A DNA stretch of 59,953 nt from Gammaproteobacteria bacterium (GTDB taxonomy: Bacteria > Pseudomonadota > Gammaproteobacteria > Nitrosococcales > Methylophagaceae), in contig JARGFJ010000010.1 of NCBI GenBank assembly GCA_029210875.1, positions 1-59,953 on the forward strand. Direction: 5' to 3'. The notes beneath the pieces were generated by a model. That model did not search any database, was not told the DNA's origin, and saw nothing but the letters and a program-made list of their open reading frames with translations. This document shows, piece by piece, positions 30,371 through 40,157 of this stretch; position 1 is the stretch's first letter; every line of letters starts with the position of its first letter. Position numbers and translations under genes: made by a program.

Positions 30371-31610
30371 AGCGTAATGCCTCCGCAGGGCGAATTTTTG
30401 CTGCTCGCCAAGATGGGTAGATTGTTGATAGCAAGGATAAAATAAAAGAGGTAATGCCAATAACAGTGACATCACTCCACTGCAAGTCAGATGGCAAACT
30501 ACTAATGTAATACACATCAGCTGGTAAGAAGTGATAGCCCAACATGCGTTCTAATGCGGCAATAATGGTTTCAACATTGAGTGCTAATGCGACACCGCCA
30601 ACAACACCAATTAAGGTGCCAAACAAGCCAATCAACGTACCTTGCACCATGAACACCGCCATAATATCGCGTGGTGTCATGCCCAAGGTGCGTAATATGG
30701 CAATATCAGCCTGTTTATCCGTCACCATCATGATTAATGTTGAAACAATATTAAATGCGGCAACAGCAACAATCAGTAGCAAAATAACAAACATGACTGT
30801 TTTTTCTGTTTTTAAGGCGCGGAAAAAATTAGCATGTTGATAGGTCCAATCAGCTGCGCGATAAGTCGCTGGTAGGGTTGCCAGCAACTCCCTGGTAATA
30901 CGAGGCGCTTGATATACATCGTCATATTCTAAACGTAGCCCCGATACCTTACCTTGAATTCGAAATAATTTAGCCGCATCACTGACATTCATAATGGCTA
31001 GGCTACTGTCGTATTCATACATGCCGATTTCAAATACACCAACGACATTAAGTCGTTTTAAACGTGGTATCACGCCAGCCGGAGTAGGCGTGACATGGGG
31101 CGTAATCATGGTGATCTTGTCGCCAGTACTGACGCCCATTGCCATGGCGAGATCTTTACCTAAGATGATGCCAAAACTGCCTTGTTTAAGATCATCAAAT
31201 TGACCTTGGATAATTTTGTCGCCGATAGTAGAAACATGTCTTTCAAGTTGTGGGTCAACACCTCTAACCAAGGTACCTCGAACGCGACTGCCTTGGCTTA
31301 ACATCGCCTGACCTTCGACAAAGGGTGCTGAATCGAGTAAGTCAGGGTAGTTTTTTACTAACTGTTGTAGTTCACGCCAATCTTGTAATGTACCGTCAGC
31401 ACCTGTAATAAAGGCATGTGATGTCATGCCTAAAATACGTTCGCGTAGTTCTTTTTCAAAGCCATTCATAACCGATAACACCGTGATTAATGCCGCAACA
31501 CCAAGTGCGACACCAAACATAGACGTTAAGGATATAAATGAGATGAAATGATTTCGGCGTTTAGCGCGGGTATAGCGTAGGCCGATGAAGACACTTAAAG
31601 GTCTAAACAT
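30363..31610 (-). CDS. lolC: Lipoprotein-releasing ABC transporter permease (LolC/LolE family)
   Basis: A 415-residue inner-membrane permease of the LolCDE complex. It starts [20 protein letters not shown], has a first membrane segment (about 25-48), a long periplasmic domain (about 50-265), then three membrane segments (about 270-295, 315-345 and 380-400) and ends [10 protein letters not shown], the FtsX/LolC-type signature. Only one permease gene is present, so the complex may be built from two copies (LolF-type) or the second gene lies elsewhere. Confidence 0.92.
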   Translation of the reverse strand: MFRPLSVFIGLRYTRAKRRNHFISFISLTSMFGVALGVAALITVLSVMNGFEKELRERILGMTSHAFITGADGTLQDWRELQQLVKNYPDLLDSAPFVEGQAMLSQGSRVRGTLVRGVDPQLERHVSTIGDKIIQGQFDDLKQGSFGIILGKDLAMAMGVSTGDKITMITPHVTPTPAGVIPRLKRLNVVGVFEIGMYEYDSSLAIMNVSDAAKLFRIQGKVSGLRLEYDDVYQAPRITRELLATLPATYRAADWTYQHANFFRALKTEKTVMFVILLLIVAVAAFNIVSTLIMMVTDKQADIAILRTLGMTPRDIMAVFMVQGTLIGLFGTLIGVVGGVALALNVETIIAALERMLGYHFLPADVYYISSLPSDLQWSDVTVIGITSFILSLLSTIYPSWRAAKIRPAEALRYD

Positions 31611-31682
31611 AGAGTTCTATTTTTTCAAAAGAGTGAATGAGAGCGCTGTGTAAGACAGGCTTCACAGCGCATAGTTTCACTA

Positions 31683-32345
31683 TTATTCTGCGTAAACGGT
31701 TTTAGTACCAGATTCACTGCCCAGTAATAAAACATCAGCAGGACGCATTGCAAATAAGCCATTGGTGACGACGCCAACGATATTATTTAATTCTTTTTCT
31801 AATTTAATCGGTTCCATGATGTCCCAGCCGTGCACATCCAGGATCACGTTGCTGTTATCAGTGATAAAACCTTCACGGTAGACAGGTTGCCCACCCATTT
31901 TGACGATTTCACGCGCGACATAGCTGCGCGACATCGGCACAACTTCAACCGGTAAAGGAAATTTGCCTAATACATCGACTAATTTACTTTGATCAGCGAT
32001 ACAGACAAATTTATCTGCCGCTGCTGCGATAATTTTTTCGCGTGTTAACGCACCACCACCGCCTTTGATTAATTTTAATTGGTGATTTGATTCATCAGCG
32101 CCATCAACATAAACCGCTACGTTGCCTACTTCATTTAAATCAAAAACATGAATGCCATGCTCTTGCAAACGTTTAGTAGAAACAATTGAACTGGAAACCG
32201 CACCTTCAATACGACCTTTGATTGTTGCGAGCGCATCAATAAAGTGATTTACAGTTGAACCAGTGCCTACACCTACAACACCATCAGTCGTGATATGTTC
32301 AAGTGCAGCCCAAGCGGCTTGTTTCTTCATTTCATCAGCTGTCAT
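31683..32345 (-). CDS. rpiA: Ribose-5-phosphate isomerase A
   Basis: Interconverts ribose 5-phosphate and ribulose 5-phosphate in the pentose phosphate pathway. It has about 220 residues. The family motifs are [16 protein letters not shown] (about 25-40), [20 protein letters not shown] (about 80-100), and [21 protein letters not shown] use the ATG at 32345 ([12 protein letters not shown]), which has AGGA seven bases upstream, rather than the ATG three codons earlier. It is divergent from ilvA. Confidence 0.96.
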   Translation of the reverse strand: MTADEMKKQAAWAALEHITTDGVVGVGTGSTVNHFIDALATIKGRIEGAVSSSIVSTKRLQEHGIHVFDLNEVGNVAVYVDGADESNHQLKLIKGGGGALTREKIIAAAADKFVCIADQSKLVDVLGKFPLPVEVVPMSRSYVAREIVKMGGQPVYREGFITDNSNVILDVHGWDIMEPIKLEKELNNIVGVVTNGLFAMRPADVLLLGSESGTKTVYAE

Positions 32346-32474
32346 TTGCTTCATCCTTATTTGTTTAACGTGAATATTTATCTCAACAATTATAGAGATA
32401 AATGAGTGGCAATGGTAACGTTACACGATATGATCAAGAAAATTAATGTTATTTACCTAAGAACTAATGATGCA

Positions 32475-33989
32475 ATGCTGAACCAATATGTAGAAAAAAT
32501 CCTGACGTCACACGTTTATGATGTGGCTATAGAAACACCGTTAGATGTGATGTCGAGACTATCGAAGCGACTTAAAAATACGATCTTACTCAAACGCGAA
32601 GATTTGCAACCCGTGTTTTCATTCAAGTTACGTGGTGCCTATAACCGAATGAGTAAGTTGTCGGTTGAAGAATCAAACGCGGGAGTTGTCGCTGCATCTG
32701 CTGGTAATCATGCCCAAGGTGTAGCGTTGGCAGCTAAAAAAATGACTATTTCAGCATTAATTGTCATGCCAAAAACGACACCAGCAATCAAGGTTGAAGC
32801 TGTTCGAGCCTATGGCGCTGAGATTGTTCTTCATGGCAATAGTTATGATGATGCCTATAGCTATGCTTTAGAACTTTCTAAAAAACAGGGTCGCACCTTT
32901 ATTCATCCCTATGACGATCCTGAAGTCATTGCGGGCCAAGGTACGATTGCAATGGAGATTTTGCGCCAACATGCGGATCCGATCCATGCGGTCTTTATTC
33001 CAGTTGGTGGCGGAGGCTTGATTGCAGGTATGTCGGCTTATATCAAAGCAATCAGACCCGAAATTAAAGTAATCGGTGTTGAGCCGGATGATGCAGCCAG
33101 TATGAAAGCAGCATTAGAGGCAGATCAACGTGTTATTTTAGATCAGGTTGGCTTATTTGCAGATGGTACAGCGGTGAAACAAGTTGGTGCTGAACCGTTT
33201 AGAATCGCTCGCGAAACAGTCGATGAAATAGTCACTGTCGATAGTGATGAATTATGTGCTGCCATTATGGATATATTTGATGACACACGTTCAATTGCCG
33301 AGCCTTCTGGCGCGTTAGCCGTTGCTGGTGCTAAAAAATACATTGCGCGTGAACAGCTTCAAGGCCAAACCATTGTGGTGATTGATAGTGGTGCCAATAT
33401 CAACTTTGATCGCCTCCGTCACGTTGCTGAACGAGCTGAATTAGGTGAGCGTCGTGAAGTGTTATTTGCGACGACGATAGATGAAAAACCAGGAAGCTTT
33501 AAACAGTTTTGCCAGGCCTTATCTGATCGCGGTATTACCGAATTTAATTATCGCTATTCAGATAATCAACAAGCCCATGTATTTGTTGGTGTGCGACTTA
33601 GTGGTGGTGATAGCGAAAGGCAAGCATTGTTTAAAAGTTTGGATGATGCAGGCTACGATTGGGTTGATTTTAGTGACAATGAGATGGCAAAGCTGCATGT
33701 GCGTTATATGGTCGGTGGACATGCGCCCCAAGTTGAACATGAACAGCTTTATCGTTTCGAATTTCCTGAACGGCCGGGTGCCTTACTTCGTTTCTTAACA
33801 CGGGTTGGACATCGTTGGAATATCAGTCTGTTTCATTATCGCAATCATGGTGCAGCTTATGGTCGCGTATTAGTTGGTGTTCAAGTAAAAGATGATGATC
33901 AAACTGAGTTTCAAGCTTTCTTAGATGCATTAGGTTATACCTATACACAAGAAACCAAAAACCCTGCTTATGAAATGTTTCTGAAGTAG
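32475..33989 (+). CDS. ilvA: Threonine ammonia-lyase, biosynthetic (threonine deaminase)
   Basis: PLP enzyme converting threonine to 2-oxobutanoate, the first step of isoleucine synthesis. From the ATG at 32475 (MLNQYVEKILTSHVYDVA) it has 504 residues, a normal length; the open frame extends 23 codons upstream to 32406, but those residues do not fit the family. The PLP lysine is in FSFKLRGAYNRM, with the glycine loop PVGGGGLIAG. Two ACT-like regulatory domains follow (about 330-410 and 420-500, with EKPGSFKQFC and ERPGALLRFL), so feedback inhibition by isoleucine is expected. Confidence 0.95.
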   Translation: MLNQYVEKILTSHVYDVAIETPLDVMSRLSKRLKNTILLKREDLQPVFSFKLRGAYNRMSKLSVEESNAGVVAASAGNHAQGVALAAKKMTISALIVMPKTTPAIKVEAVRAYGAEIVLHGNSYDDAYSYALELSKKQGRTFIHPYDDPEVIAGQGTIAMEILRQHADPIHAVFIPVGGGGLIAGMSAYIKAIRPEIKVIGVEPDDAASMKAALEADQRVILDQVGLFADGTAVKQVGAEPFRIARETVDEIVTVDSDELCAAIMDIFDDTRSIAEPSGALAVAGAKKYIAREQLQGQTIVVIDSGANINFDRLRHVAERAELGERREVLFATTIDEKPGSFKQFCQALSDRGITEFNYRYSDNQQAHVFVGVRLSGGDSERQALFKSLDDAGYDWVDFSDNEMAKLHVRYMVGGHAPQVEHEQLYRFEFPERPGALLRFLTRVGHRWNISLFHYRNHGAAYGRVLVGVQVKDDDQTEFQAFLDALGYTYTQETKNPAYEMFLK

Positions 33990-34044
33990 TATGATTTAAC
34001 TATGTCATGTTAGCGTGACTGGATGATGGCTTAAGGAGTTCAAT

Positions 34045-35559
34045 ATGACGGGGTTTTCAGACGAGTTGGCGTTCATACTGTCATCAGCAATAAAGCTGTT
34101 TTCAGCTTTAATGCTGATGACAATTATTGTTTTTATTGTCTGGCTGATTGCTGCTTACATTATTGATCGCAGTCAAACCCAACAAACTATTCGCCACAAT
34201 TATCCTGTTATTGGCCGCTTTCGCTATTTTTTTGAGCATCTTGGCGAATTTTTTCGACAATATTTCTTTGCAATGGATCGTGAAGAATTACCTTTCAACC
34301 GTGCTCAACGTTCCTGGGTCTATCGTGCTGCAAAAGACATAGATAGCACTGTTGCATTTGGTTCTACCGATAATATTCATGGTGCTGACAGAGTGTTATT
34401 TGTAAATTGTTTTTTTCCGACTTTAGGCCAAGATGCCGTTCCAACGACACCTGTGACGATTGGTGATACCTGTACATCCCCTTACACTGCAACGTCGCTG
34501 ATAAATATTTCAGGTATGAGTTATGGCGCTATCTCGAAACCTGCAATATTAGCGTTGTCCGCTGGCGCTAAAATGGCTGGTTGTTGGTTAAATACAGGCG
34601 AAGGCGGTTTATCACCGTATCATCTTGAAGGTGGTGCCGATATTGTCTTTCAAATCGGAACTGCAAAAAATGGTGTGCGTAATGTCAATGGCGATCTGAG
34701 TGATGAAAAGCTGCTCGAAGTTGCCGCTTACCCACAGGTTAAAATGTTTGAAATCAAAATCAGTCAGGGTGCAAAACCGGGTAAAGGGGGGATTTTGCCC
34801 GGTGACAAGGTCACAGCTGAAATTGCCAAAATCCGTGGTATAGAAATTGGAAAAGATGCCTTAAGCCCCAATCGTCATGTTGATATTACTAGTTACAATG
34901 ATCTTATTGTGATGATAAAGCGTGTTCGTAAGGTCACAGGTAAGCCCACCGGTTTTAAGATGGTGCTGGGGTCACCGGATCAGCTTGATGACCTATTCAG
35001 ATTGGTTAAGCAGCAAGGCTTAGATTCTGCTCCTGACTTTATTACGATCGATGGTGCTGAGGGTGGCACAGGTGCTGCTCCAATGGCGTTAATAGATTCT
35101 GTTGGAATGCCTCTTCGTGAGAGTTTGCCTATCCTGGTTGATAAATTGAATTATTATGGCTTACGTGACCATATCAAAGTGATTGCATCAGGTAAGTTGA
35201 TTACACCAGCATCAGTCGCTTGGGCATTGTGTATCGGTGCCGACTTTATCACTTCAGCACGTGGCTTTATGTTTTCTTTAGGTTGTATACAAGCATTGCA
35301 GTGTAATAAAAATACCTGTCCAACGGGTATTACGACTCACAATATCAAATTGCAACATGGTTTAGATCCAGCTTCAAAATCGATACGAGTTGCCAATTAT
35401 GTAAAAAATCTGACCAAAGAGGTGGGCATTATCGCCCATTCCTGTGGTGTAACTAATCCGAGGGCGTTAAATCGAACACATGCACGGATCTCACAAGGCA
35501 ATGGTAAAGCAATTGGCATGGATGAGCTTTATCCCAATGTTACTGCTGCTGAACAATAA
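34045..35559 (+). CDS. Membrane-anchored FMN-binding glutamate synthase-like protein
   Basis: A 504-residue protein with the FMN/synthase domain of glutamate synthase but without a glutaminase domain. The N terminus has a hydrophobic segment (about 10-45), then the alpha/beta barrel: NISGMSYGAISKPA, NTGEGGLSPYH, EIKISQGAKPGKGG, TIDGAEGGTGAAPM, and the three cysteines of the 3Fe-4S cluster in CIQALQCNKNTCPTGI. Such stand-alone domains are common in bacteria and their reaction is often unknown, so I do not call it GltB. It lies 56 bp after ilvA on the same strand. Confidence 0.85.
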   Translation: MTGFSDELAFILSSAIKLFSALMLMTIIVFIVWLIAAYIIDRSQTQQTIRHNYPVIGRFRYFFEHLGEFFRQYFFAMDREELPFNRAQRSWVYRAAKDIDSTVAFGSTDNIHGADRVLFVNCFFPTLGQDAVPTTPVTIGDTCTSPYTATSLINISGMSYGAISKPAILALSAGAKMAGCWLNTGEGGLSPYHLEGGADIVFQIGTAKNGVRNVNGDLSDEKLLEVAAYPQVKMFEIKISQGAKPGKGGILPGDKVTAEIAKIRGIEIGKDALSPNRHVDITSYNDLIVMIKRVRKVTGKPTGFKMVLGSPDQLDDLFRLVKQQGLDSAPDFITIDGAEGGTGAAPMALIDSVGMPLRESLPILVDKLNYYGLRDHIKVIASGKLITPASVAWALCIGADFITSARGFMFSLGCIQALQCNKNTCPTGITTHNIKLQHGLDPASKSIRVANYVKNLTKEVGIIAHSCGVTNPRALNRTHARISQGNGKAIGMDELYPNVTAAEQ

Positions 35560-35564
35560 TACGG

Positions 35565-36257
35565 TTAATCCGAAAGCAATTCGATTGTACCATTGATATG
35601 AACGCTGACATTATCAGTGCCTGCTGCCAGGGCTGGTGGTGCAGATTCAGCATCTGCCATCATCATAACGCGCCCCATTTTGGCTTGTGGTTGATAATAA
35701 TTACTGTCAATAGAGACATTGACAAGTACATAGTCTACTTTATCAAATTGTTGCGCTATCATCTTGGCTTTATTTTTAAAGTTGCTGATGGCTTGTTTTG
35801 TTAATTCGTCTTTTATGTCATCAATTGCTTGCTCGGAAATACTAAAGGTCATTGATTGTACGGTTGCCAGTTCATTTAACTGACCCACAAATTCAGCTAA
35901 GGCATCGAAGTCTTGGCTGGTCAGCATAATGTTTTGACTTACCTGCCATGATTCAATGACACCATTTTTATAGACAGGATTAGTTGAATAGCTGGTTGTT
36001 TTGGTTTTAATGGCATTAAAGGCATGAGATTTTTCAAGAATCATAGCCATCTTTCTATTAACCTGATTTGCTAGCTTTGCGGTATTTCTACCGGATTGTT
36101 GCACCATTAAATTTGCAGTTAGCTGATCATTCGCAAGCTGTTGTGAGGCCGAAGCCTGGATATTAATCTGATTGTACCGCGGCATTTGTTCGGCTTGTAC
36201 AGGACTAGTCAAAACTGCAACTAATAGGCTTAGTGTAAAAATACGAAAAACTGTCAT
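35565..36257 (-). CDS. SIMPL domain (DUF541) periplasmic protein
   Basis: An exported protein of about 230 residues. I use the ATG at 36257 (MTVFRIFTLSLLVAVLTSPVQA), which has AAGGA upstream and gives a normal Sec signal peptide cleaved after VQA; an ATG seven codons earlier is possible. The mature part has the SIMPL/DUF541 pattern (NIQASASQQLANDQLTANL, YSTNPVYKNGVIESWQVSQN). Relatives such as E. coli YggE are linked to oxidative stress; function here is not known. Confidence 0.85.
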   Translation of the reverse strand: MTVFRIFTLSLLVAVLTSPVQAEQMPRYNQINIQASASQQLANDQLTANLMVQQSGRNTAKLANQVNRKMAMILEKSHAFNAIKTKTTSYSTNPVYKNGVIESWQVSQNIMLTSQDFDALAEFVGQLNELATVQSMTFSISEQAIDDIKDELTKQAISNFKNKAKMIAQQFDKVDYVLVNVSIDSNYYQPQAKMGRVMMMADAESAPPALAAGTDNVSVHINGTIELLSD

Positions 36258-36435
36258 GTTTCTATTCCTTGTTGTCATTGGCTTACTCTCAAGACTGTGG
36301 GCTGAATAAAATAGTTCAACCAGTTAGCGATGATTAAATTAGTGCATTATCACTCGGATTGCTATCTGATTAGGACTTTCGGCAATCAGGTATTATTATG
36401 TTTTAATCGCGATCTAAATAAATTCGTATTAATCA

Positions 36436-36452
36436 CACCGTGTCATACGGTG
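36436..36452. promoter_or_regulatory. Perfect short palindrome upstream of pgl
   Basis: CACCGT-GTCAT-ACGGTG is a perfect 6+5+6 inverted repeat about 50 bp before the pgl start, in the gap between the divergent SIMPL and pgl-glk genes. It could be an operator for the sugar genes, but no regulator can be named. Confidence 0.35.
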
Positions 36453-36501
36453 AACTATACCTAAAATAGTTGGTATGTTTTTGTAAAAATTGAGGAAAGA
36501 A

Positions 36502-37212
36502 ATGAAACCCGAACAAAAAATTTTGGCAGATTCTGCCAGCTTAATTGAGGCTGCGGCAGAACACTTTGTCGCAGCAGCGCGTGCAGCGATAGCCAAGCGA
36601 GGCGTTTTTCATGTTGCATTAGCGGGTGGCTCAACACCTAAAGGTTTATATCAAAAATTGGCAACATCACCCTATATAGAACAAATTGATTGGGCACGGG
36701 TGAATTTGTTTTTTGGTGATGAACGTTGTGTGTTGCCGACACATGACGATAGTAATTTCAAAATGGCACGTATAGCAATGATTGATCACTTGCCTATTCC
36801 TCAGGAAAATGTACATCGTATGCCAACAGAAGAAGGCGTGGCACCTGATGTTGCAATACGCTATGGACGAAAAATGCAAGAAGTGTTGGCTGATGCACCA
36901 CTTGATTTAGTGTTATTAGGCTTAGGTCCTGATGGTCATATCGCATCATTATTCCCTGAAACTGCTGCCTTAGAGGTTGTCGATACGATGACTACGAGTG
37001 TTTATGTTGAAAAATTTGATTCATGGCGAGTCACCATGACCTATCCAGTCATTAATGCGGCGCGCCAGGTGATTGTGTTTATAGCAGGTGAAGCCAAAGC
37101 AGATATCGTTAAAGATATCACTACGGGTGCTGTACAAGGTTTACCTGTTCAGCGCTTAGATCCGCAAGGTGACTATTACTGGTTTATGGACGCAGCGGCA
37201 GCAGGTCAATAA
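36502..37212 (+). CDS. pgl: 6-phosphogluconolactonase
   Basis: Hydrolyses 6-phosphogluconolactone to 6-phosphogluconate in the oxidative pentose phosphate and Entner-Doudoroff pathways. It has about 236 residues. Family signatures are FHVALAGGSTPKGLYQKLA, VNLFFGDERCV and LVLLGLGPDGHIASLFPET. I use the ATG at 36502, which is preceded by GAGGAAAG at a good distance; a TTG at 36490 is less likely. It is followed by glk after three bases, so the two are an operon for glucose use. Confidence 0.94.
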   Translation: MKPEQKILADSASLIEAAAEHFVAAARAAIAKRGVFHVALAGGSTPKGLYQKLATSPYIEQIDWARVNLFFGDERCVLPTHDDSNFKMARIAMIDHLPIPQENVHRMPTEEGVAPDVAIRYGRKMQEVLADAPLDLVLLGLGPDGHIASLFPETAALEVVDTMTTSVYVEKFDSWRVTMTYPVINAARQVIVFIAGEAKADIVKDITTGAVQGLPVQRLDPQGDYYWFMDAAAAGQ

Positions 37213-37215
37213 GTT

Positions 37216-38202
37216 ATGGCTTATATACTCGCAGTTGATATAGGTGGCACAAAAACACTATTTCAACTTAGTTCTGATAACAATGACATTGTTTTAGAGT
37301 TGTCATTTGCCAGTGAAGGCTATGCGAGTTTTGATCAGGCATTATCAGCATTTTTAAGCCATGAAAAAATCAAATTGATATCGATAGCGCGGGCCTGTTT
37401 TGCTGTTGCAGGCCCTGTATTAGGACGTGATGCCTATGTAACCAATCTACCTTGGCAACTCAATGCTGATGATTTGGCTGAAAAGTTTAATATTGGTCAC
37501 GTACAGCTATGTAATGACTTTGAGGCAGTGGGGTATGGTATTGATTATCTTACTGAGGAAGATATCGTTACCTTACAGCAAGGTCAGGCTGTAGCGGGTA
37601 CACCGCGAGCCGTTATCGGTGCTGGCACTGGTTTAGGTCAGGCATTGCTGATACCTGTCAATGGTGATTGGCGGGTTTTGCCTACAGAAGGCGGTCATGT
37701 TGATTTTGCGCCAACCAGTAAAGTGCAGATTTTATTGTTAGAACATATGATGGAACGATTTGGTCAGGTGTCATATGAGCGATTAGTGTCTGGTGTGGGC
37801 TTGGTTTCAATTTATGAATTTTTGCGCGCCTACAGACAACATGATGAAGATCCTGCTTTACGTCAAGCAATGATCGAGCATGATGCCAGTGCAGCGATTA
37901 GTGATTATGCGTTGAATCATACTGATAGCTTGGCATCAGAAGCACTGGAGTTATTTATTACGATTTATGGATCACAAGCGGGCAACCTGGCCTTATCTGT
38001 CTTGCCTAGAGCTGGTTTATATATTGCCGGTGGTATTGCGGCTAAAAATTTACAACGGTTTCAAACTGGCGCGTTTATCAATGCGTTTAATGCAAAAGGT
38101 AAAATGGCTGAACTAGCTCAGACAATTCCAGTCAGATTAATTCTCCAACTCAAGGTGGGGTTAATTGGTGCTCGACATTTAGCGCAACAAAGCGCTGTAT
38201 AA
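37216..38202 (+). CDS. glk: Glucokinase
   Basis: Phosphorylates glucose at C6 with ATP. It has 328 residues and the bacterial Glk pattern: ATP-binding DIGGTKTLFQL (about 7-17), AVAGPV, NDFEAVGYG, GAGTGLGQALL, and TEGGHVDFAP, which is the glucose-binding region. C-terminal LYIAGGIAAKNL is also typical. It is coupled to pgl. Zwf and the later Entner-Doudoroff enzymes are not in this window. Confidence 0.94.
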   Translation: MAYILAVDIGGTKTLFQLSSDNNDIVLELSFASEGYASFDQALSAFLSHEKIKLISIARACFAVAGPVLGRDAYVTNLPWQLNADDLAEKFNIGHVQLCNDFEAVGYGIDYLTEEDIVTLQQGQAVAGTPRAVIGAGTGLGQALLIPVNGDWRVLPTEGGHVDFAPTSKVQILLLEHMMERFGQVSYERLVSGVGLVSIYEFLRAYRQHDEDPALRQAMIEHDASAAISDYALNHTDSLASEALELFITIYGSQAGNLALSVLPRAGLYIAGGIAAKNLQRFQTGAFINAFNAKGKMAELAQTIPVRLILQLKVGLIGARHLAQQSAV

Positions 38203-38209
38203 TAATAGT

Positions 38210-38593
38210 ATGACTATAGAAAAAAATAATCACATTTCTGTTGATGTGAAAGCGACCTATCTTGAGCAGGAATCAGAACCTGCAAAGTCACGGTATTTGT
38301 TTTCCTACACCATCACTATTAAAAATAGTGGTCTGATATCAGCTCGACTATTATCACGTTATTGGAAAATCACAGGTGGTGATGGTCATGAACAAGAAGT
38401 TGAAGGTGATGGTGTTGTTGGGGTTCATCCTTATTTAAGCCATGACCAAGAGTTCACTTACACCAGTGCTGCAATGCTCGACACACCGGTAGGTATGATG
38501 CAAGGACACTACTTGATGGTGACGGATGATGGCGAGCGTTTTGAAGTTGATATTCCTGCTTTTACCTTAGCTGTTCCTCAAAGATTGCATTGA
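38210..38593 (+). CDS. apaG: ApaG protein (DUF525)
   Basis: A 127-residue all-beta protein of the ApaG family. Motifs are RYLFSYTITIKNSGLISARLL-like, RYWKITGGDG, VEGDGVVGVHPYL and GMMQGHYLMV. The function is not firmly known, though ApaG has been linked to magnesium/cobalt and nucleotide metabolism. Unusually, it is not beside ksgA or apaH but follows glk after seven bases and precedes a membrane protein gene. Confidence 0.9.
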   Translation: MTIEKNNHISVDVKATYLEQESEPAKSRYLFSYTITIKNSGLISARLLSRYWKITGGDGHEQEVEGDGVVGVHPYLSHDQEFTYTSAAMLDTPVGMMQGHYLMVTDDGERFEVDIPAFTLAVPQRLH

Positions 38594-38595
38594 TC

Positions 38596-39210
38596 ATGTC
38601 AACGCGTAGCGAATTAAGAGCATGGTTTTTTGGGGTTCTATCGCTATTAATTATTTCTGGCATTGATCCGGTTGCTGATCGCTTAACCTGGTTTTTAGAA
38701 ACCTGTCCTACCATGATAGGTTTAGTGGTATTGCTCAGGTTTTATCCAACTTTTCCGCTGACGATACTAAGTTATCGATTGTTGGCTGTATTTGGCCTTA
38801 TTCTGATCATCGGCGGTTATTACACTTATGCTGACAATCCATTATTTAACTGGATTCAAGATCACTGGGACTTATCTCGAAATCATTATGACCGTTTAGG
38901 CCATTTTATGCAGGGTGTTGTACCAGCGATAGTCGGGCGAGAATTGCTCTTAAGAACATCGCCTTTAAAACCCGGCAAGTGGTTGTTTGCGATTGCCTGT
39001 GCTATCAGTTTATCGATTAGTGCATTTTATGAACTGATTGAGTGGTGGGTTGCATTGATTAATCAGGAAGCTGCTGAAGCATTTCTTGGAACACAGGGTG
39101 ATAACTGGGATACGCAATGGGATATGTTTTTAGCGCTGTCTGGTAGTATTCTGGCGCAATTGAGTCTGCGAAGGTATCATGATAAACAACTTAAGGCGTT
39201 GATTCGCTGA
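38596..39210 (+). CDS. DUF2238 (YjdF-like) inner-membrane protein
   Basis: A protein of about 204 residues with at least five hydrophobic segments (about 10-25, 35-50, 55-75, 100-125, 140-160). The conserved parts RLGHFMQGVVPAIVGRELLL and SAFYELIEWWVAL with EAFLGTQGDNWDTQWDMFLA match the DUF2238 family. I use the ATG at 38596 directly after the apaG stop; the frame is open from 38590 with a TTG. It is probably cotranscribed with pgl-glk-apaG. No function is known. Confidence 0.85.
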   Translation: MSTRSELRAWFFGVLSLLIISGIDPVADRLTWFLETCPTMIGLVVLLRFYPTFPLTILSYRLLAVFGLILIIGGYYTYADNPLFNWIQDHWDLSRNHYDRLGHFMQGVVPAIVGRELLLRTSPLKPGKWLFAIACAISLSISAFYELIEWWVALINQEAAEAFLGTQGDNWDTQWDMFLALSGSILAQLSLRRYHDKQLKALIR

Positions 39211-40084
39211 CAACAATACAGCGATCAATTGAGTTAATTGCACATACCTGACCATTGGTCCAAATAGCATTATCAAAACGTGTATTTTTAAAAATACTAC
39301 CGCCAATATTGGCATCACGCAGATCGGCAAATGATAGATCTGCATCAGTTAGATCAGCATTACTTAAATCAGATTGTTTTAAATTAGCACCCAACAATAA
39401 TGCGTTTTGAAGTTGGCTATAACTGAGATTGGTGAAACGTAAATCAGCATAGGCCAGATCCGCACCATTGAGTTTGCTATTCATTAAATTCGACCCAATA
39501 AGTTGGCTGTTGCGCAATTGTATCGCTGTTAAATCTTTATGCTGAAGATCAATCTTCGGTTTTAAACAATTATTCCAATTAACTTCTGGTGCTGCTGGCG
39601 TCGTGCAATTGGGCAAAGGTACGGGAAGTTGGCTAGGATAGATAAGTGCTAATACAATTGCCGCACCCAATATAGAAAATGTTGCAACCATAGGCCAAAA
39701 AGTATGTTGTTTTTGATGCCGTAGTTTTTGCATTAAAAGCGTATGTAAACGTCGGTGTTCTATTTCCTGGTCTGATTCAACTTGGTGACGATCTTGTGGC
39801 TGCCGTTCAATTGCATGTTCAACACTGTCTGTAATGGTTTCACGACGATCAAAACCATCACGCTCATCAAGTTGTTTTTTTGCTTTTAACTGGTGTTCAT
39901 CATTATGAGATGGATGTAACTCAGGTAAATTTAAGATAACGTGCCACTGGCTTTGATTTTGACTGATTTCATCGGTCATGCGTAGACGACCTAGCGCCAG
40001 GTTATTAGTAATAAACGCGCTGGTGAAAGGACCTTTAATGACACCGTTTTTGCGGATGTACCAGAGTGTTTTGTTGTTTGCCAT
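39191..40084 (-). CDS. Pentapeptide-repeat membrane protein with GYF_2-like N-terminal domain
   Basis: A 297-residue protein in three parts. The first about 70 residues (LWYIRKNGVIKGPFTSAFI) look like a GYF_2 domain. A charged linker follows, then one membrane segment (about 135-155, FWPMVATFSILGAAIVLALI). The C-terminal region (about 180-280) is a pentapeptide-repeat helix: NSQLIGSNLMNSKLNGADL, YADLRFTNLSYSQLQNALL, NADLTDADLSFADLRDANI. The layout suggests an inner-membrane protein with the repeat domain in the periplasm. Function is unknown. It overlaps the DUF2238 gene tail to tail by 20 bases. Confidence 0.8.
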   Translation of the reverse strand: MANNKTLWYIRKNGVIKGPFTSAFITNNLALGRLRMTDEISQNQSQWHVILNLPELHPSHNDEHQLKAKKQLDERDGFDRRETITDSVEHAIERQPQDRHQVESDQEIEHRRLHTLLMQKLRHQKQHTFWPMVATFSILGAAIVLALIYPSQLPVPLPNCTTPAAPEVNWNNCLKPKIDLQHKDLTAIQLRNSQLIGSNLMNSKLNGADLAYADLRFTNLSYSQLQNALLLGANLKQSDLSNADLTDADLSFADLRDANIGGSIFKNTRFDNAIWTNGQVCAINSIDRCIVVSESTP

Positions 40085-40157
40085 TAGTCATTGTCTAACT
40101 TAACCATAGGCTTGCTATACTAACACTGTAACTTCTTTATGTGGGCTGAAATTTATC

